Below are positions 1-5,813 of a DNA stretch of 7,123 nucleotides, piece by piece (positions within the stretch are counted from its first letter, which is position 1; the number at the start of each line of letters is the position of its first letter). This DNA comes from Lachnospiraceae bacterium UBA3643 (GTDB lineage Bacteria > Bacillota > Clostridia > Lachnospirales > Lachnospiraceae). The stretch spans positions 1-7,123 of the forward strand of contig DFKO01000129.1 of assembly GCA_002373855.1 (NCBI GenBank). Reading direction: 5' to 3'. Made by a program: the position numbers and the translations under genes. The notes under the pieces were generated by a model. That model was not told the DNA's origin. It did no database searches and saw only the letters and a program-made list of their open reading frames with translations.

Positions 1-7
1 TTTATTG

Positions 8-943
8 TCAGGATCCTGTGATATTCCGCTGGCCTCTTGGATCCCAGATGAGGCTGTCCCACTGCTCTAACTGGGTCTCTGTCATGAATCCGTTTGACGT
101 ACCCATGTATCCGATCTTGTTTGATGCAAACAACAGAGCCTTGTGAATGGCATCTACTACGGAAAATCCTTTCTGATAATAGTGGAGGAAACATGCAAAT
201 AATGCGTTTCCGGCACCGGCATTGTTTACGACCCGGCCTGTTCTGATAGGGTCGTAATGCATGGTCATATGCTTTTCGTTATCATGGAGAAGCAGACCAC
301 CTGCACCCTGACCTAAGATGATAGTATCTATATCATACTTCTCAGCCATTTCCTGGACAAATGCATACGGATCCTCGCCCTCAAGGTCACTGAAAAATAC
401 AATGTTTGCTGCGCTTAAAAAGTCTGCGTTGAATTTAAGCTTGGCACGGCTGAATGAGTGAATCTTGACTGCGAGTTTCTTGTCATGTTCACATGCAAGC
501 TGCATGATAGGACGACAGAAGTTTGCATTAGACAGAACCACCATCTCGGCAGTATCTATAATAGGATCAACGAGGGACATCTCATATCCCACATCACGGA
601 TATCTTTCAGGTCTTCAAATGTCTGCTCATTTCGCTCCGTATCAAAGAAACTAACCTGCATTGGAGTTTCGTTCATTAGTGGAAGTACGTAATTGGTTTC
701 AAGAGTGACCTCTCTGTCAGGCGGGTTAAATACTCCCATATTCTGATCACGGCCAACCACGGACATAAAGCGGATATCATCTCCCAGCCATTTAAGGGCA
801 AGGCTTATGTTAAATGCGTCTCCGCCTGCAGATGTATGAATCGAATTGTTCAGTGGATTGAAACTTTTATTTTCCAGAGGAATTTTGTCGACTTTTACGA
901 TGGTTTCGATCTGTGTGATACCTGCAATGATAAATTTACCCAT
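8..943 (-). CDS. PfkB-family carbohydrate/nucleoside kinase homologue with Asn in place of the catalytic Asp
   Basis: This 311-residue protein has the length and layout of the ribokinase/PfkB fold, whose members phosphorylate sugars or nucleosides with ATP in the cytoplasm. The N-terminal glycine pair motif is SAGGDAFNISLALKWLG (residues 38-54), matching the first PfkB signature (substrate side). Residues 235-256 match the second signature, but the usual GAGD reads GAGN (243-246). The codon at 206-208 on the minus strand is AAC, so the Asp that normally acts as catalytic base is Asn246. The rest of the anion-hole loop is kept. It may therefore be a weak kinase, a binding or regulatory pseudo-kinase, or a subfamily with altered chemistry; the substrate cannot be named. 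The ATG at 943 is supported by an AAAGGGGG ribosome site (951-958) seven bases upstream. The gene is divergent from the ZIP gene, and its downstream neighbour lies outside the window. Confidence 0.9.
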   Translation of the reverse strand: MGKFIIAGITQIETIVKVDKIPLENKSFNPLNNSIHTSAGGDAFNISLALKWLGDDIRFMSVVGRDQNMGVFNPPDREVTLETNYVLPLMNETPMQVSFFDTERNEQTFEDLKDIRDVGYEMSLVDPIIDTAEMVVLSNANFCRPIMQLACEHDKKLAVKIHSFSRAKLKFNADFLSAANIVFFSDLEGEDPYAFVQEMAEKYDIDTIILGQGAGGLLLHDNEKHMTMHYDPIRTGRVVNNAGAGNALFACFLHYYQKGFSVVDAIHKALLFASNKIGYMGTSNGFMTETQLEQWDSLIWDPRGQRNITGS

Positions 944-981
944 AGAAAAACCCCCTTTAACTTTAATAACAACTATTAAAT

Positions 982-990
982 ATTATATCA
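982..990 (-). promoter_or_regulatory. Extended -10 promoter of the pfkB-like gene
   Basis: Read on the minus strand, this stretch is TGATATAAT: a perfect TATAAT hexamer (982-987) with the TGn extension (988-990). No good -35 box lies 16-18 bases further upstream, which is tolerated by extended -10 promoters. It lies about 40 bases before the start codon at 943, giving a short untranslated leader that includes the AAAGGGGG ribosome site. Confidence 0.55.
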
Positions 991-1054
991 AATAAGGACG
1001 AAAAAAGACAGAATACAGCTCGTTTTTATGGTGTGCCTTGTTACTTATTAATTA

Positions 1055-1083
1055 TTGATTTCCTACCAAAACAGTGGTATATT
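1055..1083 (+). promoter_or_regulatory. Sigma-A type promoter of the ZIP transporter gene
   Basis: TTGATT (-35, 1055-1060, four of six consensus bases) is followed by exactly 17 bases and then TATATT (-10, 1078-1083, five of six) with an extended TGG at 1075-1077. Transcription would begin near 1090, inside the inverted repeat at 1086-1103, giving a leader of about 35 bases. It lies back-to-back with the minus-strand promoter of the kinase gene. Confidence 0.6.
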
Positions 1084-1085
1084 AC

Positions 1086-1103
1086 AGTTAGTCAAGGCTA
1101 ACT
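1086..1103. promoter_or_regulatory. Inverted repeat AGTTAG-N6-CTAACT, candidate metalloregulator operator
   Basis: The six-base arms AGTTAG (1086-1091) and CTAACT (1098-1103) are perfect reverse complements around TCAAGG. The repeat begins three bases after the -10 box and covers the predicted transcription start, so a bound protein would block the promoter. TTAG/CTAA half-sites are typical of DtxR-family iron or manganese repressors, but the six-base spacing differs from the classic DtxR/IdeR box. The regulator assignment is therefore inference from the motif and from the metal transporter downstream. Confidence 0.4.
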
Positions 1104-1123
1104 AAAAGAAAAGAGGTGATTTT

Positions 1124-1903
1124 ATGAATATAGTTGCTATGGGACTGATCATACCTTTTATCGGCACAGCTCTGGGTGCAGGCTGCGTCTTTTTCTTAAA
1201 AAATGAATTAAAGGTAGGCGTACAGAAAGCACTCAGCGGATTTGCCGCAGGTGTAATGGTTGCCGCTTCCATCTGGAGCCTGTTAGTGCCTGCTATTGAA
1301 CAGTCATCCGATAAAGGAAGATTGGCATTTCTTCCTGCGTTTATCGGTTTCTGGATAGGTATATTTTTCCTGCTTATTCTGGACCATATCATTCCTCATC
1401 TTCATGTCGGTACAGAGGAGGTTGAGGGACCTAAAAGTAAGCTGACGAGAGTGGTCATGCTGGTTCTTGCTGTTACTCTTCATAATATCCCGGAGGGAAT
1501 GGCTGTAGGAGTTGTGTACGCCGGACTCGTGAGCGGTTCGGGATTGATTACAGCCGGTGGAGCACTGGCTCTGGCCATCGGTATTGCGATTCAGAATTTC
1601 CCTGAAGGTGCAATCATTTCCATGCCCCTTTATTCAGAAGGAAAGAGTAAGCCCAAATCGTTTGTACTGGGCGTTCTCTCAGGCGCGGTTGAACCTGTTT
1701 TTGGAGCGATTACAGTTGCACTTGTAGGATTTATAGTACCTGCAATGCCTTATCTGCTATCATTCGCTGCCGGTGCCATGCTTTATGTCGTGGTTGAGGA
1801 GCTTATACCTGAGATGGCGGCAGGTAAACATTCCCACGTAGGTGTGGTTGCTTTTGCATTCGGATTCAGTCTGATGATGGCTCTTGATGTAGCCCTCGGA
1901 TAA
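1124..1903 (+). CDS. ZIP-family divalent metal transporter (GufA/ZIP11-like, ZupT-type)
   Basis: This 259-residue integral membrane protein should carry Zn2+, Fe2+ or Mn2+ into the cytoplasm. About eight hydrophobic segments can be seen, the usual ZIP number. The two core metal-site helices carry HNIPEG (120-125) and QNFPEG (157-162), the paired motifs of the bacterial GufA/ZupT and ZIP11 branch. A further helix carries EELIPE (225-230). HLH (92-94), in the loop before the metal-site helices, and HSH (236-238), between the last two helices, are possible extra ligands. The start at 1124 follows the ribosome site AGAGGTGAT (1112-1120). The gene has its own promoter and a candidate operator, consistent with metal-dependent control. 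A metal cannot be chosen from sequence; ZupT-type members tend to be broad. It is followed 96 bases later by the SufC-like gene, which has a separate promoter. Confidence 0.93.
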   Translation: MNIVAMGLIIPFIGTALGAGCVFFLKNELKVGVQKALSGFAAGVMVAASIWSLLVPAIEQSSDKGRLAFLPAFIGFWIGIFFLLILDHIIPHLHVGTEEVEGPKSKLTRVVMLVLAVTLHNIPEGMAVGVVYAGLVSGSGLITAGGALALAIGIAIQNFPEGAIISMPLYSEGKSKPKSFVLGVLSGAVEPVFGAITVALVGFIVPAMPYLLSFAAGAMLYVVVEELIPEMAAGKHSHVGVVAFAFGFSLMMALDVALG

Positions 1904-1945
1904 TGGCCGTAAAACAAACTTTTTAAGGCTTTTATTGTTTAAATA

Positions 1946-1954
1946 TGGTATAAT
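1946..1954 (+). promoter_or_regulatory. Extended -10 promoter before the sufC-like gene
   Basis: TGGTATAAT is a perfect TATAAT (1949-1954) with the TGn extension. No good -35 box is present at the right spacing. Transcription would start near 1961, leaving a leader of about 40 bases before the ATG at 2000. It probably drives the SufC/SufB-like genes and, in the absence of a clear terminator, the GTPase and AAA+ genes behind them. Confidence 0.55.
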
Positions 1955-1960
1955 AATACC
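1947..1960. promoter_or_regulatory. Palindrome GGTAT-N4-ATACC over the -10 box, possible operator
   Basis: GGTAT (1947-1951) and ATACC (1956-1960) are perfect reverse complements around AATA and overlap the whole -10 hexamer. A repressor bound here would occlude RNA polymerase. Five-base arms can arise by chance in AT-rich DNA. I do not recognise the site as a known Rrf2/IscR, Fur or Zur box. Confidence 0.2.
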
Positions 1961-1999
1961 TTATGATAACGGACATTTTATAACGATCGGAGAATTAAA

Positions 2000-2731
2000 A
2001 TGCTTGAATTTCAAAATGTTTCCTATAACGTATCTGAGGATAACTCCGAAAAGGAAATAATTAAAAATATTAATGTAAAAATCGACGGAAGGTTTACTGC
2101 CATAACAGGTCCTAACGGCGGTGGTAAATCAACAATGGCAAAGCTGATCGCAGGTATCATAAAGCCTACCGGCGGCCGCATATTGTTTGACGGTGAGGAT
2201 ATCACCGACATGAGTATCACCGACAGGGCCAGGAAAGGCATCAGCTACGGTTTCCAGCAGCCTGTCAGATTTAAGGGGCTTACTGTAAATGATCTGATCA
2301 CAATGGCGGCAGGCCGCAAGATTGATATAACAGAAGCGTGCAGTTATCTCTCGGAAGTGGGACTCTGTGCCAAAGATTACATTGCCAGAGAAGTAAATGC
2401 ATCACTTTCCGGAGGAGAGCTTAAACGTATTGAGATAGCCATGGTCATCGCAAGGGGAACTGCATTGTCTGTATTTGATGAACCTGAGGCAGGTATCGAT
2501 CTCTGGAGTTTCAAGAGCCTGATAAAGGTATTTGAAAATATGTATAAAAAGCAGGGCGGTTCGATATTGATCATCACCCATCAGGAACGTATCCTTGAGA
2601 TTGCAGACCGGATACTGGTATTAAATAATGGCGCAATAGAAAAATATGGTACAAGAGAAGAAATATTCCCGGGACTGATGAAGGGCGATATTGCATGCAG
2701 TGCACTCACAAAAGCATGTGATATAGACTGA
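2000..2731 (+). CDS. SufC-like ABC ATPase of a minimal Fe-S assembly system
   Basis: This 243-residue soluble ABC-type ATPase should power conformational change in its SufB/SufD-type partner during Fe-S cluster assembly, rather than drive transport. All nucleotide-site motifs are intact: Walker A GPNGGGKST (37-45), Q-loop FQQP (85-88), signature LSGGE (136-140), Walker B ending in Asp160-Glu161, D-loop AGID (164-167) and switch His194. The SufC reading rests on the size, the SGGE-x-KR-x-E arrangement after the signature, and the SufB/D-like gene 23 bases downstream; no membrane permease gene is present. The Walker B context DEPEAGID departs from the DExDSGLD of classical SufC, so this is a divergent branch, comparable to the two-component SMS (SmsCB) type. 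The start at 2000 follows a CGGAGA ribosome site (1988-1993). A generic transporter ATPase is the alternative but less likely. Confidence 0.85.
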   Translation: MLEFQNVSYNVSEDNSEKEIIKNINVKIDGRFTAITGPNGGGKSTMAKLIAGIIKPTGGRILFDGEDITDMSITDRARKGISYGFQQPVRFKGLTVNDLITMAAGRKIDITEACSYLSEVGLCAKDYIAREVNASLSGGELKRIEIAMVIARGTALSVFDEPEAGIDLWSFKSLIKVFENMYKKQGGSILIITHQERILEIADRILVLNNGAIEKYGTREEIFPGLMKGDIACSALTKACDID

Positions 2732-2754
2732 TTTAGCAGGGCAGAGGTTTTATT

Positions 2755-3672
2755 ATGGACGAGATACAGAGACAACTGATAAGAGAGATAGCAGGGCTCC
2801 ACGAGGTACCTCAGGGAGCATACAATTTCCGTGTGAACGGGCAGCTGGACGGCAGAGCCGTAACTGAAAATATAAACATAGTCACTAAAGAGGACAAGCC
2901 CGGGATTGATATAACCATTAAACCCGGCACTAAAAATGAGAGTGTACACATACCCGTAGTCCTCTCCCAGACAGGCCTCAAGGAGTCTGTTTACAATGAC
3001 TTCTTTATAGGAGAAGACTGTGATGTCACAATCGTAGCCGGATGCGGTATTCATAACGGTGGTGACAAAACATCGGAGCACAGTGGTATCCACAGCTTTT
3101 TTGTCGGAAAAAATTCGAGAGTAAAATATATTGAAAAGCACTATGGCGAGGGAGACGGAAGCGGTGAGAGGATCATGAATCCCACCACTCATGTGGAACT
3201 GTCTGAAGGAGCCTATCTTGAGATGGAGACAGTGCAGATTAAGGGAATTGATTCGACAAAGCGCAAGACATCCGCAGTCGTAAACGATAATGCTACATTT
3301 ATCGTAAAAGAAAAGATAATGACTCACGGAAAGCAGGAAGCGTCTACAGATTTTTCCGTTGAATTAAATGGTGAAGGATCAAGTACGGATGTCATATCAA
3401 GATCTGTTGCCAAGGATGATTCAAAGCAGACCTTTTATGCAAAGATCAGCGGAAACAATAAATGCAGCGGTCACAGTGAGTGCGATGCCATCATAATGGA
3501 CAGGGCGGTTGTAAGGGCAATCCCGGAACTTACTGCAGCTGATGTTGACGCATCCCTTATACATGAGGCAGCAATAGGCAAGATCGCCGGAGAACAGCTC
3601 ATAAAGCTTATGACACTAGGCCTTACCGAGCAGGAAGCGGAAGACCAGATCATAAAGGGATTTTTGAAATGA
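2755..3672 (+). CDS. SufB/SufD-family Fe-S scaffold protein (short, SmsB-like)
   Basis: This 305-residue protein belongs to the SufB/SufD family, which forms a beta-helix scaffold on which the SufC ATPase assembles Fe-S clusters. It is much shorter than E. coli SufB (495) or SufD (423), consisting of the core helix and the C-terminal helical SufC-binding part. The C-terminal third aligns by eye with SufB: Cys243 in SECDA corresponds to SufB Cys405, and His270-Glu271 in IHEAAIGKI correspond to His433-Glu434, the residues tied to cluster assembly at the SufB-SufD interface. The tail GLTEQEAEDQIIKGFLK (289-305) matches the conserved SufC-contacting helices. Other cysteines are Cys89, Cys97 and Cys237. 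With only one such gene present, a homodimer is likely. The start follows an AGAGG site (2743-2747), and the gene is probably co-translated with the SufC-like gene. No cysteine desulfurase or SufU is in the window. Confidence 0.87.
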   Translation: MDEIQRQLIREIAGLHEVPQGAYNFRVNGQLDGRAVTENINIVTKEDKPGIDITIKPGTKNESVHIPVVLSQTGLKESVYNDFFIGEDCDVTIVAGCGIHNGGDKTSEHSGIHSFFVGKNSRVKYIEKHYGEGDGSGERIMNPTTHVELSEGAYLEMETVQIKGIDSTKRKTSAVVNDNATFIVKEKIMTHGKQEASTDFSVELNGEGSSTDVISRSVAKDDSKQTFYAKISGNNKCSGHSECDAIIMDRAVVRAIPELTAADVDASLIHEAAIGKIAGEQLIKLMTLGLTEQEAEDQIIKGFLK

Positions 3673-3736
3673 TTATAACGGATTAAATATTTAACCCGGT
3701 TTAATATCAATACACAAGAAAGGAAGATGAACTAAA

Positions 3737-4756
3737 ATGACTAAAATTGATGTAGTATCGGGATTCCTCGGAGCAGGAAAGACAACGCTTATCAGCAAAC
3801 TTTTAAAGGAAGCATACAGCGGAGAACAGGTAGTGCTCATTGAGAATGAATTTGGTGAGATCGGTATCGACGGAGGCTTCTTAAAGGAGTCGGGTATTGA
3901 GATCAAGGAGATGAACTCAGGATGTATCTGCTGTTCACTTGTTGGAGATTTTGGAGAGTCGTTAAAGGAAGTACTCTCAAAATATACACCTGACAGAATC
4001 ATTATCGAGCCCTCCGGTGTCGGAAAACTTTCTGACGTAGTCGGAGCTATTAAGAAAGCAGACCTTGGAGACAATGTGGTGCTTAACAGTGCCGTGGCTG
4101 TTGTTGACGGTTCAAAGGCAAAGATGTATGTAAAGAACTTTGGAGAGTTTTTCGTAAACCAGGTTGAGCATGCCGGAACCATAATACTCAGCCGTACCGG
4201 AAAGATGTCGGATGAAAAGGTTAAGGCAGCTGTGGATATACTCCGTGAATACAATAAAACAGCAACCATCATCACCACAAATTGGGATGATCTTGACGGC
4301 AAAGATATCAGTGCCACAATAGAAGGAAAGGTTGATCTCGCAAAACAGCTTATGGAAGAGATGCATGATCACGACCATGACCACGATGAACACGATCATG
4401 AACATCATCACGAGCATGGTCCGGAATGTACCTGCGGATGCCATGATCACGATCATGAAGGCCATCATCATGCAGATGAAGTATTTACAAGCTGGGGATT
4501 TGAGACACCTGATAAATATACAAAAGCAGAGCTTGAAAATATCCTCGAGGAAATTCTCGACCAGCATAAATACGGAATGGTACTTCGTGCAAAGGGTATG
4601 CTCCCTTCATCAGAAGCAGACGGTGAGTGGATATTCTTTGACTACGTACCCGGCGAGAGCAATGTAAGAAACGGCCAGCCCCAGCCGACAGGCCGTATCT
4701 GCGTGATAGGATCTGACCTTAAAGAAGATGCTCTTGCACAGCTCTTTAGAAAGTAA
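3737..4756 (+). CDS. CobW-type G3E GTPase (COG0523), putative metallochaperone with His-rich loop
   Basis: This 339-residue cytoplasmic protein is of the COG0523 type; the family uses GTP hydrolysis to deliver zinc, cobalt or other metals to client proteins. The N-terminal domain has Walker A GFLGAGKTT (9-17), the metal-binding CxCC motif Cys63-Ile-Cys65-Cys66, and the Walker B-type EPSG (91-94). The usual NKxD base-recognition motif reads SRTG (152-155), an unexpected loss that leaves guanine specificity uncertain. A linker (210-245) holds 16 His and 3 Cys, followed by a CobW C-terminal domain (about 247-339), with the short conserved segment near 280-303 ending in GEWIFFDYVPGE. The start at 3737 follows GGAAG (3722-3726) at ten bases, rather long. 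It stands 64 bases after the scaffold gene and 34 before a second G3E-like gene, implying a shared task. Its metal and client are unknown; the Fe-S scaffold is one candidate. Confidence 0.9.
   Translation: MTKIDVVSGFLGAGKTTLISKLLKEAYSGEQVVLIENEFGEIGIDGGFLKESGIEIKEMNSGCICCSLVGDFGESLKEVLSKYTPDRIIIEPSGVGKLSDVVGAIKKADLGDNVVLNSAVAVVDGSKAKMYVKNFGEFFVNQVEHAGTIILSRTGKMSDEKVKAAVDILREYNKTATIITTNWDDLDGKDISATIEGKVDLAKQLMEEMHDHDHDHDEHDHEHHHEHGPECTCGCHDHDHEGHHHADEVFTSWGFETPDKYTKAELENILEEILDQHKYGMVLRAKGMLPSSEADGEWIFFDYVPGESNVRNGQPQPTGRICVIGSDLKEDALAQLFRK
4364..4471 (+). repeat. Low-complexity CAY-GAY tract encoding a His/Cys metal-binding loop
   Basis: Near-repeats of CATGAT/CACGAC-type hexamers encode residues 210-245 of the CobW-type protein: alternating His-Asp and His-Glu, clusters HHH, and a central CTCGC (231-235). 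It holds 16 His and 3 Cys in 36 residues. Such loops in G3E metallochaperones bind several zinc, nickel or cobalt ions. The DNA repetition is expected to let the loop expand or shrink between strains. Confidence 0.85.
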
Positions 4757-4790
4757 TATGTGAAAATAATTAGGCAAAGGAGGGTTTGAT

Positions 4791-5750
4791 ATGCCCGGTT
4801 TATTTGCAAAGAATAATGATAAAGTCGTATATATGATCAACGGATTCCTTGACAGTGGCAAGACTCAGTTTTTAAAGTTTACACTGGCCCAGGATTATTT
4901 TAAGATAAGAGGGACTACACTCTTAATTCTCTGCGAAGAGGGAGAGGAAGAGTATGATAAGGAACTTCTCTCAAAGACAAAGACGGTTGTTGAGCAGATT
5001 GAGAAACAGGAAGATTTTAATATAGAAAATCTCACTAAACTCGAGAAGCAGTGGCACCCAGAGCGTATCGTCATCGAGTACAACGGTATGTGGGACAATA
5101 AAAATCTGACACTCCCGGATAACTGGAAAGTAGAGCAGCAGATAACAATGATAGATGCAAATACTTTCCCCATGTATTTTAACAATATGAAGTCCATGGT
5201 AGCCGAGATGGTCAGAAAGTCTGAGCTCATCATATTTAACCGTTGCGATAATGTGATGGACTCGCTTGCTTCATACAGGAGAAATATCAAGGCTGTAAAT
5301 CCCGGAGCGGATGTTGTCTTTGAAAACTCTGAGGGAGAGGTCAATGAGATATTTGAAGAGGATCTGCCATACGAACTTAATCAGTCTGTCATAGAATTAA
5401 ATGATAACAGCTTCGGAATCTGGTACATGGATATGATGGATCACCTTGAGAGATATGAGGGCAAGGATGTGACATATATCGCCCAGGTATTAAAGCCGGA
5501 ACAGTTCCCGTCAGGATACTTTGTGCCGGGACGTCTTGCTATGACATGCTGTGCCGAGGATATGGCATTTATAGGTTATGTATGTAAATATGACAGTGCG
5601 GCAGCTCTTAAGAATAAAGAGTGGGTCAAAGTCACAGCAACAGTTACAAAAGGCTCATTCCCTACATATAAAGAGGATGGTCCTGTGCTTGTAGCCAAGA
5701 CTGTTGAGCGTACATCAAAACCGGAAAACGAGATCATCGGATTTTCGTGA
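4791..5750 (+). CDS. Divergent G3E-type P-loop protein fused to a DUF1980/TIGR03943-like C-terminal domain
   Basis: In this 319-residue soluble protein the first half resembles a G3E GTPase: Walker A GFLDSGKTQ (18-26), EYNG (96-99) where CobW proteins have EPSG, and NRCD (150-153) as an NKxD-like base motif. The CxCC metal motif is absent; only Cys48 lies in that area. The last ~90 residues do not look like the CobW C-terminal domain. PGRLAMTCCAED (246-257), then GYVCKYD (262-268) and NKEWVKVTATV (275-285), resemble the C-terminal domain of the DUF1980/TIGR03943 family (B. subtilis YcgQ type, partner of the YcgR permease and linked to zinc limitation), here without that family's membrane helices. 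Cys253-Cys254 and Asp257 are candidate metal or thiol ligands. A very strong ribosome site, AAAGGAGGG (4776-4784), lies six bases before the start. It probably works with the preceding CobW-type protein. The domain assignment is from memory of the motif. Confidence 0.75.
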   Translation: MPGLFAKNNDKVVYMINGFLDSGKTQFLKFTLAQDYFKIRGTTLLILCEEGEEEYDKELLSKTKTVVEQIEKQEDFNIENLTKLEKQWHPERIVIEYNGMWDNKNLTLPDNWKVEQQITMIDANTFPMYFNNMKSMVAEMVRKSELIIFNRCDNVMDSLASYRRNIKAVNPGADVVFENSEGEVNEIFEEDLPYELNQSVIELNDNSFGIWYMDMMDHLERYEGKDVTYIAQVLKPEQFPSGYFVPGRLAMTCCAEDMAFIGYVCKYDSAAALKNKEWVKVTATVTKGSFPTYKEDGPVLVAKTVERTSKPENEIIGFS

Positions 5751-5813
5751 TTTCGCGACAAAAATATATATGACACCCAAAAGGTGTAAAGGATTATATC
5801 AAGGGGAATAATT

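Noticed and set aside
1904..1945. Possible terminator after the ZIP gene
   Set aside because: Only weak arms (AAACAA at 1912-1917 and TTGTTT at 1935-1940) with a 17-base loop and no GC-rich stem; T-rich stretches alone do not make a convincing intrinsic terminator.
2581..3327. 248-codon open frame on the minus strand
   Set aside because: It lies antisense to the SufC-like and SufB/D-like genes, has no recognisable motif, and the plus-strand genes carry clear family signatures.
2000..3672. The ATPase and its neighbour as an ABC importer or exporter
   Set aside because: The partner protein has no transmembrane helices and matches the SufB/SufD C-terminal signature, so a transporter is unlikely.
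3683..3703. Palindromes TTAAATATTTAA and AACC-C-GGTT between the scaffold gene and the CobW-type gene
   Set aside because: Short and AT-rich, with no good promoter beside them and no match to a Zur or Fur box that I recognise; probably chance, though a weak internal control site cannot be excluded.
3691..4317. 208-codon open frame on the minus strand
   Set aside because: It is the antisense shadow of the CobW-type gene, whose P-loop and CxCC motifs are on the plus strand; its Ser/Thr/Pro-rich composition is typical of a shadow frame.
5773..5787. Small hairpin ACACC-caaaa-GGTGT before the AAA+ gene
   Set aside because: Five-base stem with no T-run after it, so not an intrinsic terminator; a nearby ATGACA (5770-5775) lacks a good -10 box at the right spacing, so I did not call a promoter.
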